Part shown: piece after piece, positions 27,801-35,570 of the stretch | Position numbering within the stretch: position 1 is the first letter of the stretch | Layout of the letters: every line of letters begins with the position of its first letter | DNA from: Tubiluchus corallicola | Lineage: Eukaryota > Priapulida > Priapulimorpha > Priapulimorphida > Tubiluchidae | DNA length: 64,000 nucleotides | Direction of reading: 5' to 3' | Assembly (NCBI GenBank): GCA_030141605.1 | Contig: JAQGDQ010000637.1 | Coordinates: forward strand, 1-64,000 | Notes under the pieces: model-generated | Told to the model about the DNA's origin: nothing | The model's input: the letters and a program-made list of their open reading frames with translations, nothing else | Databases searched by the model: none | Program-made: the position numbers and the translations under genes

Positions 27801-30800
27801 TTGCTATCTAAAACTTTAGCATCACTGAAAAGCTCATAGACTGCAACAAAATGAAGTTGACATTTTAAAGCCAGAATTACTGGCTGAACAACATGATAAA
27901 TTTCACAAAATTAGAAGTAAATTTAAAAATCAAAGACGTAGTAATCATTTTTAGCTACACCTACAATAAAACAAACAGCTTGTAGAAACACAAGAAAATG
28001 TGTTAAAGATAGAACTGATAAATGTTATAACCCGGAAGCAATTCATCTTCATAATATTTAATTAGATAATATTAGATAACACCGACATAAATTGCCTTCT
28101 TTAAACTCCTGATTTCAGGAATCATACAATTGAGTTTTTTCTATGATAGATAAAAGATGTCAGTGACATGTGGGAGTTTATTGACGACACATTACAACCT
28201 AATCTACATTTAGAAAAAATGTACAACGGTAAACAAATAAAGCCAGGCTATGCAACAGATTTAGTTTGCAGACTTGTCGGAGTTGCAAGACTACGTCAAT
28301 TGCGAGAAGCACCGGGTAGGTTAAATGAAAACAAAGTCTTATTTAATTTTGTTCATTACCAAAATAATGACTGAAATACAAGATGAAAAAATGACCAAAA
28401 GCAGTATTATAATAATAGGAGTTATGACTGCATGAAGGCAGTTCTAAATTAGAAAATCTGAAACATTTTGCACCTCGACTGAATAACGAATGAAAATACA
28501 GTACAACATAGAGAAATGCACCAGGTATGACAAGTAGGAATGCAATAATATTAGAAGACTTATAAGTGCATAAAAGCAGGTCTAAATTAGAAAGTCTTTT
28601 CTAAGGGTTAGGAAATTTTTGCACCTCCACTGGTGTTCGAGCTCAAAACTTTTTGCTTTCCAAGCAGCTGTGCTTAACACTATTACATCACAAGGCAAAA
28701 ATGGATGGTTCTTGTATATATATATATTTTTTGCATAACTTAGCTGAATAAGGATATCCTAGGCACTGAAAAGGTTATGGTACCCCCACATTTGTGCAAT
28801 TCAGAATAAAACTATACTAAACTATAAAATGAAATTTTATCTTTCAAAGTAAAAAATCTTGCAGTAAGATTAATTTACAGTAAATGCTAAGCTAAGGCAT
28901 CAGCTTTAAATTGCATAAAAAAGTGATTTAAAAATAGATTTAGACGACAGCAAATCTTATAAAAGGAAAGCCATTCCTCAGACCTGCCACCACACATATA
29001 TGGGCAATTTTTACTTTTGGGTAATTATTCAATTTGAAAAAATGCCCCTTTTCTCCTAAAGCCATAAGCGTGCTTATTTTACTTAATTGTTAATTCAGGA
29101 CTGAATTTAGCATGATTGATTTAACTTCTTGCATTATCAGTCACTGCACCTGAAATTCATATTACATCATACTAAACATGTTTTTTTTCGTTCATAAGAT
29201 CTGTGTTTTGTTGACAACCTTCTGGAACCCTACGGTCGAAAATGCGTGAGTGCTTACAGCTGGTCAGGTCAAGATACAAGATCATATCGGTCAGGGTGGC
29301 GATATCGTAAATATCCACGATATCCACCAGACCACTGGACGTTCCAGTCTACACTAGAACTTTGGACATTGCCTTTTTCAGGTGCTTTGTTTGTTTATGT
29401 TTGTTGTTTACAAGAGTAATAGTTATGTTTGTGCTGATGTTTAAACCCGGAGCAGTAACAGAATTGATGATAAATTTAAAATAATGCTGTCGTGTCTGAA
29501 ATAATCAGGAACGCCACCTATAAAAATGGCTACTTGTCATGTTTTTCTTTTGCTTTGCTAAAATCTTGTTTCTTGCTTGATTTTCATTGATTTTTAATGT
29601 CTCTGTATTGTCTCTGTAAAGCTACTAATATCATATTCCACAGTACCACAAGCGCGTGGTTTCTTTTAGCAAATCTGAACTATATTTCAGATTTAATTGC
29701 CTAATTATTCCATACTAGATTTAAGTTTTACTTACAACTGTATTTGGAGTAATTTTTGTCATTTGTGTTTTAATTCATTCATTAATCAAACTTTTGCTGC
29801 AATTTGCTAGAAATTAATTTTGTAAATGATTTATCCAATATAAAAAATAATAAAGTGTTTCCAGTGTTTTTAAGCCAATGTTACAAGCTTGATAAAAAAT
29901 TAGCGAGTGCATTAAATATTTTGTAATAATATTATTGTAGCAAAATATTTTGCGCATAAGTACACTTATAATCAATAATTTGCGAACATCCTACATAGTC
30001 CTCATTTACAATACAAAGCCAGTAGCAGCTTTTACTGAATTGAAGTTATAAGGTTATAGACAGCATAACGGATGACGTCAGAACAATGGCTTTGCGTCAG
30101 CAGTTTTCCAACCGAAAATTGCCAAAAATGGAACCTCTAATTCGTCGGCACTCCTCTTGGTGGACACGTCTTAAAATATAGCCGACATCATCGTGTAGCC
30201 CTGTTATTCCTCTTTCAAAAGACCTATATATCGCCTTCAAAGAGCCCCACCAGGCGCCGCTGGAACATTTTTTTCTACAAGCCGTTTGACCAAAATTTCG
30301 AAAAAATTGAGAATTGGGTCCGGGAAAACGCCCGTTACGGGAAGCCGTGGCCCTCTCGCGAATATATATAAATATATATGTATATATATATATAACATAC
30401 CAGCGAAATTAATATATACGATGCTTTCTTATAATGCTTCTAAAATAAACTTGTTTTATTTATACAGGAAGATTTGCCTACTACAGTGGAGGCGGCTACG
30501 TAAAGACGTTGACTCGAAATCTGACTGAAAACAAATCCATTATTAACTCTCTAAGGAACTCCAGATGGATAAATGATCACACTCGTTCTCTAATGATTGA
30601 ATTCACTTTGTTTAACTCCAACACGAATTTGTTTAGTGTTATCATTCTAGCGGTGGAATTTACTGGAACTGGTGCCGTGGCTCCATATCACAGTATTATG
30701 ACAATGGACCTTGTGAAATATGTGAAGACGGTATCGTGGTCTACTGCAATGGTTGAAATATTCTACTTATTTCTAGTTCTACTTTTTGCAGTCAGAGAAG

Positions 30801-31501
30801 TGGCAAAACTTTATAACTTGAAAACTGCATACTTTTTTGATTTATGGAATTACATTGAGTTAAGCATATTGGTTTTGTCTGTAATGGGTGTGGCATTTTT
30901 TGCAAAAAGAACTCTTGTTGTCGAGTCACTGTTAAAACAAAACTTCCTTGCAAAACAGTCTGTCTTTATTAGTTTCTACGAAGCTGCATTTTGGAACTTT
31001 GCTGTTGAATATGTGCTAGGCATCCTGGTTTTTATTGTATCGATTAAATTGTGGCACATGTTACTATTCAACCAAGTAATGGCCATTTATTGTTTCACTC
31101 TGTCTCTCTCATATGCTCCAATAGTCAACTTCTCTTTAATGACTATACTTGCACTAATTCCTTTTGTTCTGTTTGCAACTTTGATGTTTGGAAATAACCA
31201 ATCAGAATTTAACACATTGGCTACATCACTACGAACGTTGATATATTTATTAGTAAGAGCAGGTAGAGATTACTTGGTCACTATAGCCGAGTCTTCATAC
31301 CTTGGTCTATTATTTTTAGTTATTTTCATTGGTTTTTCTTTCGTAATTTTACTGTGTTTGTTTAGAGTCATATTAATAAACTCATACCGGTTAGTAATTA
31401 AGAGATATAGGCACATGAAAACACATTATGATATTGTGGATCACATTAGTCGAAAAGTGGATAGAATTCGTTTTTCAAAGATAGCCGAAACTTGGAAATA
31501 G
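1318..31501 (+). CDS. Polycystin-1-like gene (gene 1), 23 exons, N-terminus uncertain
   Basis: Exons read by eye with GT-AG borders and matching phases: 1318-1468, 1600-1688, 2188-2341, 3107-3255, 4560-5460, 5921-6068, 6343-6445, 8160-8280, 8735-8838, 10371-10601, 12046-12166, 12843-13002, 13474-13612, 15801-15908, 17131-17263, 18959-19082, 24566-24623, 24773-25545, 26221-26391, 26713-26788, 28150-28315, 29199-29381, 30468-31501. They sum to 5,397 nt, an exact multiple of three, with no internal stop (about 1,798 codons). Domain order is GAIN-like, Cys-rich, PLAT, GPS, TM1, PLAT, TM2-6, polycystin TOP domain, TM7-11. Family knowledge: polycystin-1 proteins are 11-TM, self-cleaved receptor/channel subunits that pair with TRPP channels, often in cilia or sperm. 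The extracellular Cys-rich and PLAT parts are atypical. No REJ, LRR or PKD repeats are visible upstream, so the true start is probably left of the window, unless the protein begins near 1183. Confidence 0.88.
4160..4400 (+). repeat. Degenerate tandem repeat of about 30 bp in intron 4
   Basis: Seven or so imperfect copies of a unit like TTTACATTCTATGAGTTGCT plus AAAACATTGG. It lies in the intron before the cysteine-rich exon. No coding potential is seen. The rest of that intron (3256-4559) holds only a short ATT/AAT-rich run near 3880-3930. Confidence 0.7.
4560..5460 (+). CDS. Gene 1 exon 5: large cysteine-rich extracellular segment
   Basis: A single 901-nt exon (phase 0 in, phase 1 out). The first 70 or so residues finish the GAIN-like fold (VKPTIGDFSEGSNIVY, then YYVGLLFDS). 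About 210 residues then follow with 32 cysteines, starting at FYTPSC and ending at KICANITW. Most intervals are 5-7 residues (for example CYKASLKC, CKSEFTEC, CHNAYNVC, CDNYHAMC), with a few short C-x3-C or C-x2-C pairs. Many N-glycosylation sequons are present. I recognise no named domain. The spacing does not match EGF, WSC, LDL-A or VWC, though it is loosely reminiscent of helical cysteine repeats. The usual family order would go straight to the GPS here, so this block is an insertion relative to known polycystins. Confidence 0.82.
5461..5579 (+). other. Possible alternative 3' end of exon 5 (donor read-through)
   Basis: If the GTATTG donor at 5461 is not used, the frame continues 39 codons to a stop at 5577-5579. 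It ends in a hydrophobic run (YAAILYYITCKCAIWIFY) after a small-residue patch (TSLSAKH). AATAAA follows at about 5609. This could yield a short, membrane- or GPI-anchored cysteine-rich protein by intronic polyadenylation. The splice to 5921 also keeps frame and completes a PLAT domain, so the read-through would be an isoform at most. Confidence 0.35.
5921..8280 (+). CDS. Gene 1 exons 6-8: first PLAT/LH2 domain, predicted extracellular
   Basis: Exons 5921-6068, 6343-6445 and 8160-8280 join in phase. The reading has the PLAT hallmarks in order: VIYQISIQTADVKYAGTAA, SVSLQLHG, FRRAQTDDFNI, then SVGTLNFISVWHDN, PAWLLEKVVIRV and a final CPCMTWLEG. PLAT/LH2 domains are beta-sandwiches that bind lipids or proteins. 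In polycystin-1 the only PLAT is cytoplasmic, after TM1. This one precedes both the GPS and the first membrane segment, so it should be outside the cell. Its second intron (6446-8159) contains the 45-bp minisatellite. Confidence 0.82.
6466..7437 (+). repeat. 45-bp minisatellite in a gene 1 intron, about 21 units
   Basis: Units of 45 bp (for example starts at 6601 and 6781, four units apart) repeat with a few percent divergence. Each contains TGATCATGTC and TTGTTCA, and most have TTGCAGGTGTG, which resembles an acceptor fused to a donor. Because 45 is a multiple of three, long open frames of 15-residue repeats exist on both strands. These are a by-product of the unit length rather than genes. 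It lies wholly in the intron 6446-8159. Confidence 0.9.
8735..10601 (+). CDS. Gene 1 exons 9-10: GPS autoproteolysis site and TM1
   Basis: Exons 8735-8838 and 10371-10601 encode FYSSQCLYWDEMLEEWSQAG, then CEVGP, then HCKCYHMTAFSGKF. This is the C-W-W-GC-C-C-H-T pattern of the GPS motif, which in family members is cleaved between the residue after His and the Thr (HL/T, here HM/T). VVKPNFVHP and one clear membrane span (PVVVLFVLLIWLLYLIMFLY) with a positive stop-transfer tail (ARKNDRR) follow. The usual CNH is CYH here. The neighbours are as expected: a GAIN-type region upstream and a cytoplasmic PLAT downstream. Confidence 0.9.
8839..10370 (+). other. Gene 1 intron with TTTCATACAG-type repeats
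   Basis: From about 8945 to 9265 the intron carries an irregular tandem array of short motifs such as TTTCATACAG, TTTCAGACAG and AATATACAG. A SINE-like element occupies about 9810-10063. I see no exon in the remainder. Confidence 0.65.
9810..10063 (+). mobile_element. Probable tRNA-derived SINE
   Basis: The 5' part resembles a tRNA promoter head: an A-box-like TTAGCTCTCCATCTGAGAGG and a B-box-like GAGTTTGATACT at the expected spacing. A body with CTACTTGGCGCGTAGTATTT follows, a motif I associate with widespread invertebrate SINE tails. It ends in an ATT microsatellite (ATTATTATTATTATT near 10040-10055). It lies in a gene 1 intron. Confidence 0.6.
10602..12045 (+). other. Gene 1 intron, no recognised feature
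   Basis: The intron between TM1 and the second PLAT is AT-rich. I found no exon, terminal repeats or tandem array in it. Confidence 0.6.
12046..13612 (+). CDS. Gene 1 exons 11-13: cytoplasmic PLAT/LH2 domain after TM1
   Basis: Exons 12046-12166, 12843-13002 and 13474-13612 join in phase. The reading gives VGVTILEDNDPFDKYAYLII, VYTGMRKGAGTTSNVTI, then EDWFVMTTENSLGELSSIEL, WHDNTGESPKWYLNQIVVRD and WCFLYNNWLAV. This is the canonical polycystin-1 PLAT with its DN-P lead-in, GTTS strand, WHDN-SP-W motif and terminal W-F-NNWL. In the family it sits in the first intracellular loop and binds phospholipids and regulatory partners. It is a separate copy from the PLAT encoded at 5921-8280, and the two are quite divergent. 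Confidence 0.92.
13613..15800 (+). other. Gene 1 intron: 31-bp tandem repeat and MITE-like remnant
   Basis: From about 13720 to 14060 there are about ten copies of a unit of roughly 31 bp such as TAACTAAGTTATGGCAGATT plus TATTCTTAACG. At about 14840-15075 the sequence resembles the interior of the inverted-repeat element at 26818-27220 (both have TTTTCTGCATTAG, then TTTCACACAAGTG, and later ATGCAGCAAA). No exon is seen. Confidence 0.6.
15801..17263 (+). CDS. Gene 1 exons 14-15: post-PLAT linker and TM2
   Basis: Exon 15801-15908 encodes GFRDSHLWASIFCRPAQSNF then TRIQ, matching the family's RDGHLW-RP-S-FTRVQ motif after the PLAT. Exon 17131-17263 continues RLTCLLSLLLTGMLANIMFY, the second membrane span, followed by GIPIDPKDQL. 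Phase is 0 between the exons and 1 on exit. The MITE at 16098-16551 lies in the intron between them. Confidence 0.9.
16098..16551. mobile_element. Non-autonomous DNA transposon (MITE) with perfect 29-bp TIRs
   Basis: The ends are exact inverted repeats: CCGTATTTTCCCGTGTATAA then GAGACCCTT at the left, and its reverse complement ending at 16551. The motif TATAAGAGACCC recurs just inside both ends. The interior has no coding potential. Termini beginning CCGTATTTTCC occur on several DNA-transposon groups, and I cannot assign a superfamily because no clear target-site duplication is visible. Confidence 0.85.
16600..16890 (+). repeat. Dispersed repeat family, copy 1
   Basis: This stretch is related, in opposite orientation, to 25663-26066. 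Both share GAATTTGCGACTTTCAA (or close), a segment with GATTTTATTCTGCAG, and GTGCACAGAAATCGCAGCTA or a near match. It lies in a gene 1 intron. Confidence 0.6.
17984..18793 (+). repeat. 810-bp dispersed element, copy 1
   Basis: The segment from AACTCCAGTGGATGACTTTG up to the GA microsatellite is almost identical to 40605-41413. I count about five substitutions and a one-base length difference over 810 bp. The flanks differ on the left, while both copies run into a GA tract on the right. No coding region or terminal repeats are evident. The near-identity implies recent dispersal or segmental duplication. Confidence 0.85.
18794..18868 (+). repeat. GA microsatellite
   Basis: An almost pure AG dinucleotide run with one GCGAG interruption, 90 bp upstream of gene 1 exon 16. 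It borders the 810-bp element. Confidence 0.95.
18959..19082 (+). CDS. Gene 1 exon 16: TM3
   Basis: The reading is GIESSLIVLPINILIIQIFR followed by a basic stretch and VLLPTVGLPEEPEE. This corresponds to the third membrane span of polycystin-1 proteins, with the acidic start of the next cytoplasmic loop. Phase 1 in, phase 2 out. The following intron is the longest in the gene (5.5 kb) because a LINE has inserted in it. Confidence 0.85.
20150..23960 (-). mobile_element. Broken non-LTR retrotransposon (LINE), minus strand
   Basis: Reading the minus strand downward from 23960, the pieces are as follows. A PHD-like zinc-finger segment (near 23800-23940) has NQRGMLRDCCGFWIHLKC. APE-type endonuclease pieces follow (near 23350-23550 and 23052-23351, with SDFNLNFF). 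RT segments come next at 22085-22318 (NKSPGMDNFSPKVI) and 21678-22019 (QFGFRKGCSTELV, DLSKTFDTIDHS). The catalytic box QFADDTTL is at about 20985, then the RT C-terminus (NKLSHNPNKTKCM, VNTFNFLGIVL) and a tail (LPYLTYCCVLWG). Several frameshifts and stops break it, and about 650 bp of unrelated sequence separates the RT core from the FADD box. The PHD plus APE plus RT order fits the jockey/CR1/L2-like groups. It lies in a gene 1 intron, antisense to the gene. Confidence 0.88.
21030..21677. other. Foreign insert splitting the LINE reverse transcriptase
   Basis: Between the RT core (ending near 21678) and the FADD box (about 20985) lie roughly 650 bp with no RT similarity and somewhat higher GC (for example GCGGCCGGCGTCATCACCG near 21549). 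I found no clear inverted termini, so its nature is unknown. Confidence 0.5.
24566..25545 (+). CDS. Gene 1 exons 17-18: cytoplasmic loop, TM4 and TM5
   Basis: The short exon 24566-24623 (LEDSLEKIDPESMANLDEK) joins the long exon 24773-25545. The loop contains a basic helix (EKKRRMSVSQMHKEW) and a very acidic patch (DAENEEVEEEAASIDVKEE). Two membrane spans follow: WCAIIGWTLALGLSLVCSYL and IKVLIMAVLLTLIF. The motif FPFSLLFGKDVYGNPAFNLP before TM4 is typical of polycystin-1 proteins, where it reads roughly LP.W....W. The exon ends in an acidic, Gln/Glu-rich helix (EDEEHVQQELLEEHE) and splices with phase 2. Confidence 0.9.
25663..26066 (-). mobile_element. Dispersed repeat family, copy 2 (possible MITE)
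   Basis: Inverted relative of 16600-16890. The ends carry short inverted sequences (GTAGAGGTGAGC at the left, GCTCACCCCTAC at the right), which suggests a small DNA transposon with hAT-like termini. I saw no target-site duplication. It fills most of the intron between exons 18 and 19. Confidence 0.55.
26221..29381 (+). CDS. Gene 1 exons 19-22: TM6 and polycystin extracellular (TOP) domain
   Basis: Exons 26221-26391, 26713-26788, 28150-28315 and 29199-29381 join in phase. The first has ILKEIILFGIFVLLLSNIVY (TM6). Then come WEFIDDTLQPNLH, LVGVARLRQLREAPG, DLCFVDNLLEPYGRKC, a segment SAYSWSGQDTRSY, and an ending TLELWTLPFSG. LVG-RLRQLR and C...YSW are conserved marks of the polycystin domain between the first and second spans of the TRPP-like core. 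Confidence 0.9.
26818..27220. mobile_element. MITE with about 21-bp terminal inverted repeats
   Basis: The left end CATTTTTAACTCCTTCAGTG is mirrored at the right end, where the complement of CATTTTTAACTCCTTCAGGG is read, with one mismatch visible. The interior has no coding potential, and part of it is similar to 14840-15075, so this is a repeat family. It lies in a gene 1 intron. Confidence 0.75.
27221..28149 (+). other. Rest of the intron before exon 21
   Basis: AT-rich sequence without a recognised exon. Positions near 27765-27800 (GTCCGACAAATCAAGATATG) resemble a stretch near 2785-2805, so a dispersed repeat may be shared. Confidence 0.5.
28622..28694 (-). repeat. Degenerate tRNA-like sequence, probably a SINE head
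   Basis: On the minus strand the sequence has a tRNA-like layout: TAGTGTTAAGCAC near an A box, CTTGGAAAG in the anticodon-loop position, and a B-box-like GAGCTCGAACACC. The stems are imperfect, so a functional tRNA is unlikely. It is most probably the head of an old SINE in the gene 1 intron 28316-29198. Confidence 0.4.
29382..30467 (+). other. Last intron of gene 1
   Basis: From about 30060 to 30350 the base composition is GC-richer than the rest of the intron and looks like a separate repeat, ending in a TA run and ACCAGCGAAATTAATATA. That motif recurs inverted at positions 1-26. A short stretch near 29600-29660 is similar to 31620-31680 (GTCTCTGTAAAGCTACTAAT or a near match). Confidence 0.45.
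30468..31501 (+). CDS. Gene 1 exon 23: TM7-11 polycystin channel core and stop
   Basis: The exon opens with GRFAYYSGGGYVKTL and continues with WINDHTRSLMIEFTLFNSNT then NLFSVIILAVEF, all hallmark polycystin sequence. Five membrane spans follow, beginning near MVEIFYLFLVLLFAV, YIELSILVLSVMGVAFF, VLGILVFIVSIKLWHML, LMTILALIPFVLFATLMF and LGLLFLVIFIGFSFVILLCL. Between the last two lies the pore-helix region FNTLATSLRTLIYLLVRAG. Where TRPP2-type channels have a Gly-Asp filter, this protein reads AGRD, with an Arg, which fits the polycystin-1 rather than the polycystin-2 type. The frame stops at 31499-31501 after a short basic tail. Confidence 0.93.
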
Positions 31502-31569
31502 CTTGTTAATGCAATATGAATGATTGTGTTAGTTAGTTGTCTTATAGTTAGTTATGAACACCCGTCTTG

Positions 31570-31575
31570 AATAAA
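31570..31575 (+). terminator. Polyadenylation signal AATAAA of gene 1
   Basis: AATAAA lies about 70 bp after the stop codon of exon 23, a normal place for the end of the transcript. Confidence 0.65.
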
Positions 31576-31599
31576 AATCTACAGTTGTACTGCTAAGCA

Positions 31600-32818
31600 T
31601 TGCTTTTACTGATATTCACAATTTTATATTGTCTCTGTAAAACTACTAATATCATATTCACAAGCACATGGTTTCTATCATCGATACTTTTAATTACAAA
31701 ACTAATAAGTAAACTAATTAGACATAGATCTTCAACAGGGTCATATCTTGGCCTATATATCGCTTGGGTGTACCGGTACCAGTACCCGCTTTGCTACAAA
31801 TGCCATCCGTCATAAAAGCAAAGTTAACGTCTCTAGAGTGAAAAACATCCAGTGGGTAGTCTGGGAAGCCATTTTTGTAAACCTCGTCAAATTAAACATC
31901 GTGATAATTTAATTTTTAATCAGTAGATAAACTGATTGTACTTTTTGCAAGGCAGCAATTATTTTTGCAAGTTATTAAAACTTCAAGTAAACCAAAAAAA
32001 TCAGCAATTCTTTAGAATTTGAAGCAGAATGTAGCAATAAAGTTTCAAATAACTACAAAATGCATTGACGTGAGTACCTAGTCGGGTCATAATTATAAAT
32101 GAACAAAGCTAGTAATCTTAGCTTTAAGACAAATTGGCAATAAAATATATTTACGAAAGTCTCTCTTGCCTTTCACTTACAGCGCTCTTCGAGACCCCCT
32201 AACTGTTTGTGCGTCAAATTTTTTGACCGGAAGTGGTGCTGACAAGCCACTGGCGTAGCAGTGTTTAGTTTTTTTGCTGGAATACTGCTGCGTTTACGTG
32301 TCTGAGGCAGATTTCTTTTATTTTAGAATTCTGCCTGCCCAATATCTACAATAGATGTGACGGGTGTATGATGATGATGATGAAACTCTGGCGACGCCCA
32401 TTGTACTACATTTAAACTCCAGAACATCAAATATGTTTAATATGCAGCAATTGTCGTTTTATCTGTAATAATAAATCACAGCAATAAGTTTTTAGCGAAA
32501 AAGCAAGTTTGATACAGGAAAATTACTAAATTAGGTTAGGTGATTTTCGTCTATAATTATACAAAAATAATAGCGAAATAATTCCTAATTGCATAAAGCA
32601 GTGCAATAAACATAATTAGACACATGTGGTCTCCCTGAATTTTGGCACTTATAACTTGCAAAAAAGCAATAGAAATCAATTCACAACATTCACATCAGAT
32701 CAACTTGAATTGCATACCAGGTAATGTCTACCTGGCCAACAACCTGGTCACATGACTGATGACAGTTAAAGGGGCAAGACCATATTTAACAGGTAGCGAA
32801 GCGTGTATGTGCATAACA
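31600..32818. other. Intergenic sequence; right part may include a Pao/BEL LTR
   Basis: I see no gene here. If the TGTTATGCAC on the minus strand ending at 32818 is an LTR start, the 3' LTR would extend to lower coordinates, but I could not find its other end. Confidence 0.4.
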
Positions 32819-34600
32819 CCTCCCCCATAAATGCCTCCACGAGCATTTATCACCTAACTAAAAAAACAATCACACGTTCATCATTTGACCTTCAGTGAAA
32901 CACAACATGTGTATAGGGCGTATAGGGTGTATTAAGAAACCCCTATTTGGTTTTCAAGGTGACACGCCTCACCAGACCATCCTTGCTAATAAAACCTTCT
33001 GTGTAGTCATATCAATTCGAGGTCAATCATCTTCTGGTAGCATCAGGAATCTAGGTCCGAATTTTCAGCATTTCGACTCTAACAGTCCATTTAATCCTCG
33101 AGATAGGTCGTCAGCTGCATTTTCCTCAGAAGGGACATATCTCCATTGCTCTGGTGATGAGACCTCTAGAATGCTTGTGACCTTGTTTTGCACGAAGGTA
33201 TGAAAGCACTTGACAGTATTTCGTAAGTAGTGCAGAATAATAAGACTATCCGTCCAAAATATTGACCCGTCAATATGGATCGTAAGCTCTTTCGTAGCAT
33301 CCTTTTCAAGTTGCTGCTGCTCATAATTCCAGGCGAGGAATAGTCAGTCCTTTCATTGGAGTTAGCCTTGATTTCGCAATGACAAAGGCAGTGTGGATAG
33401 CATTGAGCTCATTCTGCTGATGAATGAACACTACCACACCATAAGCACCTTCAGAAGCGTCACAAAAATAAAGAAGCTCTGTGGATATTACCTTACCAAA
33501 CTCACGAGGCTTTTTTGATCTCTCAATCTTGAAATTTGTTAACAGGGTGCTTTCTTCTTCCCATTGTTTCCATTTCTTCTCAAAGGCGCCGTCCAACTTG
33601 CTATCCCACGTTTTGTCTGGTAAACGACATTCTTCTTGAAACCGTTTCTTTCCTTGTAGAACAAACGGGCCACACATTCCAAGGGGATCATAGATACTGG
33701 AAACAGAACGAAGCAATCTACGTTCTGTATTGGGATGCTCCTTTTGTTTTACATGGACGCCTAGCGTATCAGCCTTCATCTGACAACTTATCCCCAATGC
33801 ACACTCATTCGGCAGTGTGTCATGTGACAAGTTTAGATCTTTAACGCCTTTTCTTCAATTATATATGTCGTGAAGATATGTCCCCTATCTTCAATTGGGA
33901 TAATGTCGAGAACACCTTTATCATTTGACATCCATTTCGTCAAGCAGAATCCACCCTTCTGTGAAAGCAGCTTTAGCTGGGTAATTAGCTTCAATGCTTG
34001 CTCCACATTCTCGACTGACTTTAGGCAGCCATCCACATAAAAATTGTAAAGCCCAGTTGCTACTGTTTCTTTATCAAAGCAATATTGGTAGTCCAATGCA
34101 ATGCGTTTCAAGGCAAATGAAGCTGCATTGGGGGACCAAACCCCTCCAAAAAGATGCACGGTCATCCTAAGTATCTGAAGAAGCTGGTCAATTCGTCCTT
34201 CAGGCCACCAAATGAATCTCAGCATATCTCTAAGCTTGTGCGAAACAAACACTTGGTGATACATCTCACGTATATCTGCTAGCACGGTAACTGGATACTG
34301 CCTAAATCGCAAGACGACACCAACCAAATTATTCGTAAGGTCTAGACCTTGCGAAGCCAATTTGTTCAGTGAGATACCTTCACACTCTGCACCACAATCA
34401 AAAACAATACGGGTTTTATCTGGTTTATTTTCGTTAAAGACTGGAAAGTGAGGAAGATACCAAGTTAGATGTGAAGGAGTACTTGCTAATTGTTCTTACA
34501 CTAGCTCTGCATGACCCTTGTTTAGCAAATCGTTGATTCCGTCAGTGTACATTTGATGAGGAATTGACTCTAATACAATACTCGCCTATAACGTATAGCA
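32819..34600 (-). mobile_element. Pao/BEL LTR retrotransposon remnant, deleted and inactive
   Basis: Minus-strand pieces run from about 34600 downward. The RT begins with WYLPHFPVF and KTRIVFD, then VTVLADIREMYHQVFV and HLFGGVWSPNAASFALK. The catalytic box reads YVDG instead of YVDD. The connection region follows (SSIYDPLGMCGPF, LLYFCDASEGAYGVVVF, TIPRLEL), then RNase H (FWTDSLIILHYL, QWRYVPSEENAADDLSRG). An in-frame stop lies near 33020. The integrase core is missing. Only a short C-terminal tail (PIRPIHMLC) remains before a polypurine tract (GGGGGAGG on the minus strand, about 32819-32826) and a TGTTATGCAC LTR-like start. Protease, gag and the 5' LTR are absent. It is a dead copy. Confidence 0.88.
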
Positions 34601-34649
34601 ACCCCCTGGCTGAAGGTGGAGTTTACGAGCATCCAGACAGGTGCATTGC

Positions 34650-35570
34650 TGCTGAGTGGATCATTGTTGCCAATTATGTGATTTTCATTATTTGACATTC
34701 GTTATCATGTACTGTAAATGTGGAGGATTCAAGGTAGGAATGTTAAATGGATCATTGTTGTCATTTGTGTGATTTTCATTGTTTTGACATTCGTTATCAT
34801 GTATTGTGAAGGTGGAAGGTTGCAGGTAGGAATGTTGGATGGTTCTTGGTTGCTATTTATGTGATTTTCATTGTTTTGACATTTGTTATCTTGTATTGTG
34901 ATGGTGGGGGATTCCAGGTAGGAATGTTGACTGGTTCATTGTTGCCGTTTACGTGATTTTCATTGTTTTGGCATTCATTATCATGTACTGTGAAGGTGGA
35001 GGATTCAAGGTAGGAATGTTAAATGGATCATTGTTGTCATTTGTGTGATTTTCATTGTTTTGGCATTCATTATCATGTACTGTGAAGGTGGAGGATTCAA
35101 GGTAGGAATGTTAAATGGATCATTGTTGTCATTTGTGTGATTTTCATTGTTTTGACATTCGTTATCATGTACTGTAAATGTGGAGGATTCAAGGTAGGAA
35201 TGTTAAATGGATCATTGTTGTCATTTGTGTGATTTTCATTGTTTTGACATTCGTTATCATGTACTGTGAATGTGGAGGATTCCAGGTACGAATGTTGGAT
35301 GGTTCATTGTTGCCATTTATGTGATTTTCATTGTTTTGATATTCGTTATCATGTATTGTGAAGGTGGAGGGTTGCAGGTAGGAATGTTGGATGGTTCTTA
35401 GTTGCTATTTATGTGATTTTCATTGTTTTGACATTTGTTATCTTGTATTGTGATGGTGGAGGATTCCAGGTAGGAATGTTGACTGGTTCATTGTTGCCGT
35501 TTACGTGATTTTCATTGTTTTGGCATTCATTATCATGTACTGTGAAGGTGGAGGATTTTAGGTAGGAATG
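34650..35570 (+). repeat. 92-bp minisatellite, about ten units
   Basis: Units of 92 bp contain TGTGATTTTCATTGTTTTG, a TTCGTTATCATGTACTGTGA stretch and GGAGGATTCAAGGTAGGAAT. Starts at 35009, 35101 and 35193 show the exact period. It abuts the truncated 5' side of the Pao/BEL remnant. Confidence 0.9.

Noticed and set aside
28622-28694. Functional tRNA gene
   Set aside because: Stems and the 3' half are too degenerate; it fits an old SINE head better.
32895-33203. 102-codon plus-strand frame
   Set aside because: Antisense shadow of the Pao/BEL RNase H and tail region.
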